Of a stretch of 64,000 nt of DNA, positions 21,392 to 32,440 are shown in pieces. Position 1 is the first letter of the stretch, and the number at the start of each line of letters is the position of its first letter. The notes beneath the pieces are model-generated. The model made no database searches, was not told the origin of the DNA, and worked only from the letters and a program-made list of their open reading frames with translations. This stretch comes from Luzula sylvatica (Eukaryota > Streptophyta > Magnoliopsida > Poales > Juncaceae): NCBI GenBank assembly GCA_946800325.1, contig OX326961.1, positions 36,785,043 to 36,849,042 on the forward strand. Direction: 5' to 3'. The position numbers and the translations under genes were made by a program.

Positions 21392-24011
21392 TCAATACTG
21401 TTCCAAGTAAAACAAGTGTTTAACGGCGTGAAATAATCTGGTGCAAAACGCAAGAAATTTCCTAACTAGTTCGGAAAGGAAAAAAGTTCCGGTGGCACCA
21501 TCTTCTCCATCTTCAGGATTTAAATTTAAATATGATTGATCATAAGGAAGCGATGTCGATCCATTTGAAAATGCTTTATTGATCACTATCGGGCTCCGCA
21601 CAGTATACTTTTTCGATATCCATAGTAGTTGTCCTTCTGCATAAGCAGGCCGTCCCTCAATCCATGTAAATGCGATCGTAAAACTCCTTTTCTCATTTAT
21701 CTTGTTAAAATCCAAAGTTGTCGGAGTTACGCGAACAAATACACCACTTGGAACATCAATCTTAGCATCATATGTCGACTTTGCATCGCCGACATTTTTC
21801 ACAGTTCGTTTGATCACTAGCGTAGAATTAAATTTCAATGTGGCCACGATCGAGGGATAGTTTAGCTGTTCTTGAGAAATTTTATTTTCTTTCGAGCATT
21901 CCCCGGCCGGCAATGGAGAAATGATGGCCCGTACTTCCGTATCGCTAATGCCCAAGCCACACAAGAATGGGATGTAATCCTTGGGTTCCGCATCGTAAAC
22001 TAACCCTGTTAATGAATTTGAAAAACAAAACGAGAAACGAATTAGGGATATATGATCACCAATATGTTAAACTGAAATTAGGGATACGATACGATATTTC
22101 ATATGTACCTGGATCCATGGCTCTGATAGGGTCTACATGACCCGCACCCAACGAATAGAAGTCGGCAGGGAGGCCCCTCTCATCGGTGATTGGTTTACCA
22201 CTACGATCAGTTACATACGCTGTTGTCATGATGGCTGACTTAATTGCTGCCGGTGACCAATCTGGATGTGCCTTTTTTATGAGAGCCGCAATTCCAGCAA
22301 GATGCGGAGCTGACATAGAGGTTCCGGACATCTTAATGAAACTTACATTCTTTACAACTCCATCTACTTTTGCAGTTGGAGGAAATGCTGCAATAATATC
22401 GATACCGGGACCCACAATGTCAGGCTTCAAAATTCTTGGGAATCGAGCACTAGGGCCCCTTGAAGAGAAATCAGCAATTGCAGGGGATTGTGAGAAATTC
22501 TTGAAGCTTCCCTTAAAAAGAAAACTTGCACTTGGATTCGGAGAAGAATCAATGTACGACTTGATCTTCATGCCGTCCGCATAGCTAACATATGAGCTCG
22601 GCAAGCCGATTGAGAAATTTTTTGTACTATACCTATTGAAAAGATGTAGACATTAATAATTCATGTTATGTTATTAATCAGGGTAAAATGAAAGCATATT
22701 TTTTTATCACTGTTGTTCGTACCCCACGGACTCTCCATTGGTCATGATTATGCCTTCTACTCCTGCGTCTCTCATATATTTGTCCATCTTCTCCAGATCC
22801 GCAAATTTTGGTGAGTCACAAACAACAATTTTTCCTTGAATTTTACTTTTATCGAAGTCGACTGTACACTTATCCAGAAATATCAACGACACCATACCCT
22901 TACTCCAACTCCGAGGATGCGTTAGTGTTTCTCCATTAATCTTAACTCCATTTCCGAGTTGTACGGTTGACGAGATTCTTCGATCAGTACTACTCGCCCC
23001 CACTGTCAGGAGCCACGGAATATCATTTGTAATTGTTCCAAACAAAGGTCCGTCGTTACTTCCTGCGCAACTAACAAAAACTCCGTGCAACATGGCGTAA
23101 AATGCCCCAACAGAAATCGCATTTCTGGAGAGAGTATCACCATCTTCCTCAAGATCACCAACTCCAAGGGAAATTGAGAGCACGTCCACTCCATCATCAA
23201 CGGCTATTTCGATAGCTTTAAGTATATCAGCTTCATGGCAAACATCAGAGATATTACATATCTTGTAAACTGCGAGGTGAGCACGAGGCGCCATCCCTGA
23301 AGCAGTGCCCATCGCACTGCCTGAGGCCGCGACATTCCTGACAAATGCTCCGGCTGCAGTACTTGATACATGTGTTCCGTGACCATCTGTATCATTTGGG
23401 GGAAGATGATCCACATCTCCACTCACATTTAATATCGTTCTCGCTCCGATCAGTTTGTTATTACACAACGAAACATCGAAGTCGCAATGGCCCTTCCACT
23501 TGGTAGGTGGGGAGGGCAATCCTTCGTCTTTGAAGGAAGGGTGACCAGGTGAAATTCCACCGTCAAGGACACCAATTATCATCCCTTCACCCATGCTATT
23601 TGTACTCCACACACCTTTTGGGTATTTCTTTGAGTCTCGAAGCCCGAGAAAAGTCGGTGAATGAGTGATCAATAACTTGTATTTGCGAGAAGGGACGGCT
23701 TGTAAGAACCAATCTTGTTTAGAGAGTGTCTCTACCTCTGATTTAGTTAGCCATGCAGCAAACCCGTTTATAATCCGTTGATAAGAGTAGACAAGTTTTG
23801 AAGAATGATTTGGTAGAACACTCGACAAAAGAGAGTTGTGCCGGTCTTGAGTGTGACGATACAAGCCCACTTCTGGACCATCTTGATCTTTGACAAGCAC
23901 TAGGTAAACATTATGGTCATCTTTTGCCCCGTCTTGAGACGCAATGGAAGGGCGAAAGGCATATAGAAAACAAGATAGGAGAACGAGAAAATTCATGCTT
24001 TTTCGCTCCAT
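21392..24011 (-). CDS. Subtilisin-like serine protease (S8 subtilase)
   Basis: Three exons, 24011-22711, 22632-22109 and 22005-21392, encode 812 residues. A signal peptide (residues 1-25, MNFLVLLSCFLYAF core) targets it to the secretory path and cell wall. An I9 propeptide (35-118) follows. The catalytic triad is Asp150 (GVLDGGI), His211 (DGHGTH) and Ser539 (SGTSMSAPH), with the oxyanion Asn at 319 in AGSNDGP, where one extra residue appears against the usual AGN. A PA-like insert lies near 375-450 and an Fn3-like domain near 640-750. The start at 24011 is the first ATG in frame; an upstream TTG extension has no support. The last 60 residues after the Fn3 domain are longer than usual. Plant subtilases process prohormones and wall proteins; the substrate is unknown. 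Confidence 0.93.
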
Positions 24012-24093
24012 TTTTTTCGGAGCGGAGAGCTCCAATGACAAGATATTTCTCTTCTTTTTTTCGCAGCATTGGGCGTTGGTTTATATCGACATT

Positions 24094-24101
24094 CTTATAT
24101 A
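24094..24101 (-). promoter_or_regulatory. TATA box of the subtilase gene
   Basis: TATATAAG on the minus strand lies about 83 bp before the ATG at 24011, a usual distance. Confidence 0.55.
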
Positions 24102-24626
24102 CCTGACTTTCTGTTTCCAGAAATAGTGATTAAATTCTTATTTACCAATCATGGCCTGAATTATAAATCTTATTTGTTATCCTAGTTAATGGAAGTTTAT
24201 ATTGATGATGGCGTAATTCTTATGCAAAACCTTTTTGGCCCGTTTCAATCTTTTATATTGTTATCACAAAACAAATATATGGGCCGGTTAGGCCGAAATT
24301 CGGATTGTTTGTGTGTTGTGACGTAAATTTTGTTGATCTTTTGTTTGTTCTTTTGTCACAAATAGGAAATTTAATTGCCCAACTATACAACATTGGAAAT
24401 TCAAATGGACAACAAAATTTGAAATTCATTTTGTTTTGTATTCTCCAATTCTGTGTTCTTGATAATGACCAAAGAACAGCCAAAACTTAAAATGTACTGA
24501 GGTCCTACATACAGGTCCCTCAAATTTCTCATATTTCTGAAAATGTCCTTCAATGTTTCGCCTTTAGGACGCAAGATAACAGTGACTGGTGATTTATTTA
24601 TATTTTTGAGAGGGACTTGTGATTTG
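24102..24626. other. Upstream region of the subtilase gene
   Basis: AT-rich DNA with no ORF of note. It probably holds the distal promoter of the subtilase. Confidence 0.4.
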
Positions 24627-25488
24627 AAAATGACACAAACTTAAAACTTAAGGTTTAAGTCAAGCGCATTGAAGCCCATCACTTTCTTCTTATTAATATT
24701 TAATATTGATGGTGATTATTTGTCCAATAATTTTTCCTTTAATAAAATTTAGGCCCAATTTCAAGTGTATCCGGAAAACATCAAAAATTCACATACACCC
24801 CTCAATAATATGAAATTTCACGAATACCCTTGCAAACATCTCAAAATATCATGATGCCACTTCAAAATCCTTCAAATATCATTATTACCCCATAAAATTA
24901 AAATGACACAAACTTAAACTTAAGGTTTAAGTCAAGCGCATTGAAGCCCATCACTTTCTTCTTATTAATATTTAATATTGATGGTGATTATTTGTCCAAT
25001 ATTTTTTCCTTTAATAAAATTTAGGCCCAATTTCAAGTATATCTCTGGAAAGCATCAAAAATTCACATACACCCCTCAATAATATGAAATTTCACGAATA
25101 CCCTTGCAAAAATCTCAAAATATCATGATACCACTTCAAAATCCTTCAAATATCATTATTACCCCATAAAATTAAAATTAAAATGACACAAACTTAAACT
25201 TAAGGTTTAAGCCAAGCGCATTGAAGCCCATCACTTTCTTCTTACTAATATTGATGATGATTATTTGTCCAATAATTTTTTCTTTAATTAAATTTAGGCC
25301 CAATTTCAAGTGTACCCCTGGAAAACATCAAAATTTCACATACACCCCTCAATAATCTGAAATTTCACGAATACCCTTGCAAACGTCTCAAAATATCATG
25401 ATACCACTTCAAAATCCTTCAAATATCATTATTATCCCCATAAAATTAAAATGACACAAACTTAAACTTAAGGTTTAAGCCAAGCGCA
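24627..25488. repeat. Tandem repeat of about 273 bp, three copies plus a partial
   Basis: Copies begin AAAATGACACAAACTTAAA at 24627, about 24900, about 25180 and 25448; the last is cut after CAAGCGCATG. Shared landmarks are TTGAAGCCCATCACTTTCTT, AGGCCCAATTTCAAGTGTA and CACGAATACCCTTGCAAA. Copies differ by small indels and about 3-5 percent of bases. The repeat lies between the divergent subtilase and ATL46 genes. Confidence 0.9.
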
Positions 25489-26181
25489 TGATATCGTACT
25501 TTTGGTCAAGTCACAATAAACATGAAATTATGATGTTTAGTCTAAAATTTGTTTGTAGAATTTACTGACCACTGTAGAAAAGAGAAAAAAAATGTAAAAA
25601 TGGGTCCTTTTCTTTTGACTCGTTCTTTGTTTTTTAGGCCTAATAATGCCCATAATATAAGCCCAAAAAATACCTTGGTTTTAGGACAGTTGCGGGGTGC
25701 CCCTACCTTGCATCCTCTCTCTCTCTTCTTTTTTGAAATCTTTACATATTTTTTTCCTTGTCTTTATCAGAACCGACCCCAAAGTTAATAGTATTTACAA
25801 CCATGCTACTTTCTTTATTCGAGAGAAGAAATCCATCCCAAACTCTCTCTTTCTCTCTCTCTAATGGAGATTTCGCAGAATTAGAGAGATAGGCTCCTAT
25901 CGATAAAAGATTATACGGAGAGAAAAGAAGTACAAAGGAACAGAAAGCAGTTGAGATAAAAAGTTGGGAACAGAGCAAGTGTGGTACACAAGGGATATAT
26001 ATCTTAAAGAAGTTGCGAGCTTTTTGAACTAAAAAAAATACTTGGTTTCCTTCTCTTTTCTCTGCTTGCTTCTTTTTGGAATTGATCTCAAGGCAACAAT
26101 TTTTTTTTTGTGGGTTTTGTCGGCTCCTCTTCTAATTGCTTTTGGAGGGGGGGAAAGATCGAAACTTCAGCCCGATAATCC
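25489..26181 (+). promoter_or_regulatory. Promoter and 5' leader of the ATL46-like gene
   Basis: CT-rich runs (CTCTCTCTCTCTTC near 25715 and CTCTCTTTCTCTCTCT near 25843) and T-rich leader DNA at 26040-26110 look like a plant core promoter and 5' UTR. No TATA box is clear. Confidence 0.35.
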
Positions 26182-26283
26182 ATGAAATTACTTGGGGTTT
26201 GCTTCAGATTCAAAAACGAAGGAGATGGTATTTATAGAATTCTTACCCGGTACCAATTCTCTGTCTTCTTCCCCAAATTTTGA
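26182..26283 (+). other. Upstream ORF overlapping the ATL46 start
   Basis: ATG at 26182 opens a 33-codon frame (begins MKLLGVCFRF) that ends at TGA 26281-26283, 56 bp past the first in-frame ATG (26225) of the RING protein and in another frame. If the transcript includes it, ribosomes that start here cannot reach 26225 and would favour the next in-frame ATG at 26348. Confidence 0.45.
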
Positions 26284-27490
26284 AACAAAAGATGGGTACT
26301 ATACCTCTTCTATCAAATCACGCCATTTATTTTCGTACCAAAGAGATATGGTACCGGTGCCGGTACCGGTGTTGGTCCCATACCAGTCAACCCAACTCTC
26401 ACCTCCTCCGCCCGTACCAATCCAAGCAAAAGAAATATCTACTCCAAACAGTAAAATAAGCCCTGCTGTGCTGTTTATCATAGTGATTTTAGCGGTAATT
26501 TTCTTCATTTCTGGTCTTTTACACCTTCTCGTAAGATTCTTAATAAAAAGGCAACCACCCACTTCCTCGCCCACTTCGAACGGACACACACAAACCGAAA
26601 TCTCCGGCTCAGAAGTTCTGCAAAGGCAATTACAACAGTTATTTCATTTACACGATTCTGGTTTGGACCAAACATTTATCGACGCGCTCCCTGTTTTTCT
26701 CTACAAAGAAATTGTTGGTGCGAAAGAGCCGTTCGATTGTGCGGTTTGTTTATGTGAATTTTCTGAGGAGGATAAACTAAGGCTTTTGCCTCTGTGTGGT
26801 CATGCATTTCATTTGAATTGTATCGACACGTGGCTTCTTTCAAATTCTACTTGTCCTCTTTGCAGAGGTGCTCTGTTCGTACCGGGTCTAACAATGGAAA
26901 ACCCTGTTTTTGAATTTGAGGATTTAATGGAGGAAGGGAGACTATCCTGTGGTAGAGAGAACGGGTCCTCCTTATCGGGTCGCAAATCAAATGATTTAAA
27001 CGAGGCTAATATTGGAGAGAAAAGGGTTTTTCCAGTACGGCTCGGGAAGTTGAAAAATATGAACAAAAGAGAGAGCGGTGAAGGTCGAGATTTGAATTCA
27101 AAATCAAATTTGAATTCGAATGGGGTTGTGGGAAGAGAAGAAGGAGAGAGTAGTAGTAGTAGTTTGGATGCGAGAAGGTGCTATTCAATGGGTTCGTACC
27201 AGTACGTGCTTGGCGAAACCAAACTGAAGGTCTCCCTCTGTACCAGTTCTAAGAGATTCGGGGATGTTAGTATGAGAGTTGGTACGAAATTGAGGGCTGT
27301 GAATGAGAATAATGGAAATAATGACGGTATGGACGGAAAAAAGATTAGTGCCAATAGCAAAGGAGAGAGCTTTTCGGTTTCGAAGATTTGGCAGTGGTCT
27401 AATAATAAAGGGAAAATGCCTCAATTTTCTGCGGATAATTCTTCCGAGGGAAATTTGGGTTGGATTAGAAAAAGTGTTGGTGATACTTGA
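26225..27490 (+). CDS. ATL46: RING-H2 E3 ubiquitin ligase, ATL family
   Basis: A single exon gives 421 residues from ATG 26225; ATG 26348 (Met42) is an alternative start that keeps all domains. Order: Pro-rich N terminus, a transmembrane helix at about 80-103 (SPAVLFIIVILAVIFF), the GLD motif at 146-148, then a RING-H2 finger at 172-213 with C172, C175, C191, H193, H196, C199, C210, C213 and the ATL-type Trp203. The tail has the conserved DARRCYSMGSYQYVLG and GESFSVSKIW blocks seen in ATL46-type proteins. ATL ligases sit in a membrane and bring an E2 to substrates for ubiquitin transfer. The lack of introns fits the family. An overlapping uORF may lower or redirect translation. Confidence 0.93.
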   Translation: MVFIEFLPGTNSLSSSPNFETKDGYYTSSIKSRHLFSYQRDMVPVPVPVLVPYQSTQLSPPPPVPIQAKEISTPNSKISPAVLFIIVILAVIFFISGLLHLLVRFLIKRQPPTSSPTSNGHTQTEISGSEVLQRQLQQLFHLHDSGLDQTFIDALPVFLYKEIVGAKEPFDCAVCLCEFSEEDKLRLLPLCGHAFHLNCIDTWLLSNSTCPLCRGALFVPGLTMENPVFEFEDLMEEGRLSCGRENGSSLSGRKSNDLNEANIGEKRVFPVRLGKLKNMNKRESGEGRDLNSKSNLNSNGVVGREEGESSSSSLDARRCYSMGSYQYVLGETKLKVSLCTSSKRFGDVSMRVGTKLRAVNENNGNNDGMDGKKISANSKGESFSVSKIWQWSNNKGKMPQFSADNSSEGNLGWIRKSVGDT

Positions 27491-28298
27491 AAAATAGATG
27501 AGTTACTTAGTTTTGGGTATAATAATTATTAATGTTGTAATGTTATTTTGTTTCTTAATAGTAATGGTGGGTATATCAAGTTTATTTACATACATTAAAA
27601 CTTTTAATTCTTTCATCTTCATTTGCAAACATGCATTTAGGTTTTTAGTAAATTGGGTACCAATTTTTTTTTTTTTTCTTTTTTTTGAATTTTTAGAAGA
27701 TGATTAGTTGGTAAGGCAAGATATTAAATATCATTTAGTAAGTAGGTCTGCCATGTTGCTTGTATTTATTGAATTTATTGCTGGCTTGTAGTGAAATGGT
27801 CTCACTAGTGGTAGATTAGGTGTATTTATTAATTAATTTAATCTAGTATTAAATTAAGGTTATCCTTGCTGAATTATTGTTTGGACTTGATTGCTCTTAA
27901 TTTCATGGTCTCACTGTTTTGACAGGGAATCAAATCTCTGTATGAATATGTACGTTGTGCCGATACTTCAAAATCAAACCGTATTGTATTGTATATCGCA
28001 TCTGATATCGATATTTATATAATATTCATCATATATATATTTGTACTACAAGTTATTTCATTTCGAAATAGTAACGAATATTTTTCAGATATTTCACGGA
28101 TATTTCATATTTGTCTGATAATTAAAAGGTTATATATAAATGAATAATTGAGTATAAAGAATATTTAACTTACATCATGATGTTTTAACCGTAATAAACT
28201 TTTAAGTATTTTTATGTCAAACATATAATATATAACACATTAAATAATAATAATAAGTAAATTATAATTAGTAAAATATTAAAATACTATATATCAAA
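27491..28298. other. 3' flank of the ATL46-like gene
   Basis: AT-rich, with a T/C run at 27666-27690. No gene is seen. Confidence 0.5.
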
Positions 28299-28307
28299 AA
28301 CCTATTG

Positions 28308-28515
28308 GAGGGAGGCTAAACTACTTAATTAAGTACCAACATTTTGATACTTAATGTTTTTTCACCGTTGGATTTGTATTGAGATTTGTGTTTTTCATGA
28401 TGATCATGAAAGTTTGTGCAAATCATTAAATACACAAATCTCAATGCAAATCTAATGGTGAAAAAGTATTAAGTACCAAAATATTGATACTTAATTAAGT
28501 AGTTTAGTCTCCCTC
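28308..28515. mobile_element. Mutator-like foldback MITE with long inverted repeats
   Basis: The 208-bp element is almost one large hairpin: the left end GAGGGAGGCTAAACTACTTA matches GAGGGAGACTAAACTACTTA read inward from the right, and pairing continues for about 90 bp. It is flanked by a perfect 9-bp duplication, AACCTATTG, at 28299-28307 and 28516-28524. It is non-coding and could give a small-RNA-like hairpin if transcribed. Confidence 0.87.
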
Positions 28516-28524
28516 AACCTATTG

Positions 28525-30278
28525 TATCTTAATTTTTTTTTTAAATATTCTTGCAATACATTATACATATGAATATTTTTGTATTGATTTGCATCATTAT
28601 ATAATGATAAGTTAGCACGCATGTGGATTGGCATGTGATATTGTTGGTGTCTTAGACTGATCTGTGTATTTAGTGCCAGGCTTGACAAATTATTCTCTCC
28701 TTGCAAGCAAACACTACGCTTTTTTATGAGTGCCAGGCTTTGACAAATTAATTACATTTCCCATTCTTAAATACTACTACAAATATAAATTAAATTAAAT
28801 TTGGAAGTTCCAATTTTGCGAGCCAGCCGAGTCGTAACACGATATATATCCAACTCAAGTTCGACCTGAAACTCGACTTGGTTGATTAACTTTCGAGTTT
28901 AATGTATCCAGTCACATATGGTTCGATATATTTTCAAGCTTACTCGACTGGGCTTGATTAACTTTCGAGCTGACGTCGAGTAATTTTTTATAATTTAATA
29001 AAAAAAAAAATGTATGTTACTCAAATTCTTAAATTTGTTAAACTTCGAATGACAAATACACGATATTTCTCTTCAAATTGAAATCATTTAAATGTATCTA
29101 CTGATAAATTAGGAGAAATTTCAAAGTGCAGTTTATGTTCTTTCTTTTTAGAACTTTTTGGTTATTTCCTTTATATTGTGAGGCATTTTCTCAAAAAGTG
29201 GGCACTTTAAGGAACAATTGATCTTTGGCATGTTTATTACCTTTCCTTTTCTTTCATCTCTCTTTTATCATCTCTTTGCGCTTTATTTCAGGAATCTCCA
29301 AAATTCAACATAAAAAGGGAAATGAGAACTAATGCGAGAGCGACAAATCAATTATCTTGCTGGTGTGCTATATGATACGTATATCAAAAACACTTCACTC
29401 ACCGAAACAAACCCCAAATTCTTCACCGAACTACTCAATAAAAAAATAATTTGAATGGGTCCCACCAAATTACCTACCAAAAATTACACTTCGGGAGTGT
29501 TTCGGTAATTTGTATCTGTGATCCTAGAATTGTTCAAGAAAAATTATATTCTGTCACCAGATTGCAACAAAAAATACTCTTAATTAATTCATTTAATTAA
29601 TATCTCAATTAACAAAAAAAATATCAAATTTATAATTTTAAATATTAATTATTATTTGTTAATTCGGATAGATGTTAATTAATACGTCAATTTATCTACA
29701 TGTGTTAATTTATACGATAATTAATTAGATTAATTAAAAATTAATATATTTTTGTTGTAATATCTCACTGAATCGTCTCCTCTTTCAAACACAATCAGAA
29801 GTGTTTTTTTTATAATGAACGTATTTTCTCTTATTTTAGCTAACCTTTTATTTGTAATTTGTGTTGACTCTTTGAAATTCGTGCTGGTCTTGTGACCATC
29901 GAAAAAAAATAAAATTCGGGGAGATTAGTACGAGACATGCATGTACTTTCATGATGTGTATTTTAATTAAATACAAGTAAATAATATCCACGCGGATAGG
30001 CCACAAATTTACACACCTTGAGATTGCAAAATTGAACTTTGAAAATAGTATTTCGAAACTAATTTAGAAATTTGGATCAAACATGGAATACTTTCTGTTA
30101 ATGCACGCATTTCAAATTGTAGGTGTACAATAACCAAAGAGGCCATCTGATCTTCTCCTCGTTTTCTCGGCATTCAATTAACAGTTTAATTAGTATATTG
30201 AATTAACGATTAATATATATTCAATATTTTTTAAATATTTATAATGAATCGTTAATTGATAGAATCTCAATTACGTAT
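28525..30278. other. Intergenic DNA, no gene seen
   Basis: 28830-28990 is rich in CTCGA/TCGAG motifs (ACTCGACTTGG, TTTCGAGCTG) that resemble old hAT-type elements, also seen near 59340-59430. The rest is AT-rich. Confidence 0.4.
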
Positions 30279-30287
30279 TAAAAATTT

Positions 30288-30566
30288 GAGGGATGCTAAT
30301 GCACTCCGTTTTTAACGCACATCAAACCGTCATATACATTTCAATTCTTATTTATACTTTTTACAAAAACTTATAATAAAAACATTAATATTTATATTTT
30401 TTCTGCAACAAAGTAAATGTTAAATATCACTGATCTTAATCTACACTAAAAAAAGTATATAAATAAGAAAAAAATTTGTATTTATAATTAAATAAAATAT
30501 AAATATGAATTAAAAGGTATATGTTGGCTTGATGTGTGTTAAACGTGGAGTGCAAAATTTGTTCTC
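30288..30566. mobile_element. MITE with about 55-bp inverted repeats
   Basis: Left end GAGGGATGCTAATGCACTCC and, inward from the right, GAGAACAAATTTTGCACTCC; both continue into TTTAACRCACATCAARCC and CATATAC blocks. The flanks TAAAAATTT and TAAAATTTT (30279-30287, 30567-30575) match at 8 of 9 bases, again suggesting a Mutator-like 9-bp duplication. It is non-coding. Confidence 0.7.
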
Positions 30567-30627
30567 TAAAATTTTAGTAACTATGCTTGTTAATTCATCA
30601 TTCTCATTGTGATTAGAGAAAACAAGC

Positions 30628-30652
30628 ATAGTACCCGCGCGTTTGCGCGGGG
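30628..30652 (-). other. GC-rich hairpin, possible Helitron 3' end
   Basis: CCCGCGCGTTTGCGCGGGG forms a perfect 7-bp stem with a short loop in AT-rich DNA. Plant Helitrons often end with such a hairpin a few bases before CTRR. On the minus strand it is followed by TACTATGCTTG, which is not a clean CTRR, so the call is weak. Confidence 0.3.
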
Positions 30653-31940
30653 TTGTCTTTTGATTTTTTTTGTGTTGTATTATGTTGTTGACTCAAAATG
30701 AATATGAAAGGAAATAGTCTTAAAACAAAAGAACTATGGCAAGCAGAGATTGCATTTATGTTTGCGCAACCGTTAAGAGTTACGGTGTTTTACAAAACCA
30801 AAAGTAATTTTTTCTTCTCACTGTTTTCTTCTCTCTCATTTTTGTCTTGCACGTGAAGACCACCACGTTTACTATCTGAAAATATTGAAATGTTGTATAG
30901 ATTTTTATTAACCATTTGAGAATAGTTTGCGCGAGTGAATTATTGTTTACCTTCTTTTCTGGATAGTAATTAATGCTATAAATAACACAATGTTATAATT
31001 GCAAAGAAGACCTTGTGTTATCTCAAATTGCAGAAAGGCCCCTGAGTCCTGACCCTAGTACCGAGTCGTCCATGCAATCCCGCTTCTTTGTCGGAGTTCG
31101 ACAAATTTCCTTTGCGTTGGTTGGAACTCGACCAAGCTCCACTCTTCTTTCCTTTGCATTGTCCTTAAAAACAGATATGAAAATGCAAAATAAATATGGA
31201 TAGATACATAAAACTGAATATTTCAATCAAGTTTTGTTTATAAAGGACTTACTACTTGTTTTAACAGGGAAGAGTGTTTCTAGAGTCCTTTGTATTAACC
31301 AGTTCGTATCTTCGCGGTAATTCAATGGTGAAGGATACCCTTCTACACATAACCAACTTAATCTAATTAGTTAATTAATAAATAATAATAATAACTTTTA
31401 GGGATACCCATGGTATTTCTCATTTTTGGAAGGGTATATATGATATTCTAATTTTTTGAATGGTAAATCTGATATTTAGGACTGTCAGAAGGGTAAAATA
31501 TGTAAATCCTACTCTTTTCAGCAAATTTTCAAAGAAAACCTTGTATTATCATTCCCAATTGAAGTCAGTAAATCCTACTCTTTTTTGAATGGTCAAATGC
31601 TCAGCGATAAGAAAATTGAATCAACCTAAATTGAATCAAGAGAAGAAAATTGAAGTAATCTTCAAATTAGTAGCTCCCAAATTAGAAACAAATCATTCCC
31701 AATTGTTTTTTTTCAAACAAAACTAAAACCTGATATTCTCGTTACAAACTGGAAAAAGAAAAAGAAAATCATTAAGCAAATCATTAATGGTTATACTTTA
31801 ATGTTTCAAAATAATTGAATTCGTTAGCAATTGCCAAATTGTACTTATATTATTTGTACTGTATTAATTTGTTTTTAATAATTATTCCATTTTTGTATTG
31901 GTATCAATGATATCATATGATACAAAAAAATAGAAAACAG
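30653..31940. other. Intergenic DNA, no gene seen
   Basis: A short GC-balanced patch at 31020-31170 is open on both strands but shows no domain. It could be a captured fragment. Confidence 0.4.
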
Positions 31941-32440
31941 GAAACAAAGGGTATTTTCGTAAATTTTCCAAAACAAAACTAAAATATACAAAATTAAAAT
32001 TGATATACCGCATGCCATTGATTGACGACGTGTGTTCCACACTCCCATGAGCGGCAAACATCCTCAGCCCTTTTATCTTAAAAACAGAAACCAAAGGGCA
32101 TTTTCGTAAATTTTTCGAAACAAATTTAAAATATAAAATATAAAAAATAAAAACTAATATACCGTGTCCTATTGATTGACGATGCTTGTACCGCAGTTCC
32201 ATGAGCCACAACATCCTCGTCCATTTTATCTGAAAAAATAAAGAAAGGGCATTTTCGTAATTTTTTCAAAACAAAATCTAAAATATACAAAATTGAAACT
32301 AATATACCGATTGATATTGATTGACGACACGTGGACCACACTCCATGAGCCACAACATCTTCGACCCTTTTATCTGGAAAATGACAAAGGGCATTTTCGT
32401 AATTTTTTCAAAACAAAGCTAAAATATACAAACAAAATTA
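31941..32440. repeat. Tandem repeat of about 148 bp, four copies
   Basis: AAAGGGCATTTTCGTAA-like starts recur at about 31941, 32087, 32238 and 32388. Each is followed by AAAACTAAAATATACAAA, ATTGATTGACGAC and CCATGAGC landmarks. The last copy is partial. Open stretches inside are not conserved. Confidence 0.8.

Noticed and set aside
22186..22584. 132-codon ORF on the plus strand
   Set aside because: Antisense shadow of the subtilase exon that carries the catalytic Ser.
24011..24041. TTG-initiated extension of the subtilase
   Set aside because: Plant genes rarely start at TTG; the ATG at 24011 begins a good signal peptide.
24627..25488. CRISPR-like array
   Set aside because: Long units in direct tandem without spacers in a plant nuclear genome; ordinary tandem repeat.
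26192..26224. TTG-initiated extension of the ATL46 frame
   Set aside because: No ATG there; the first in-frame ATG is 26225.
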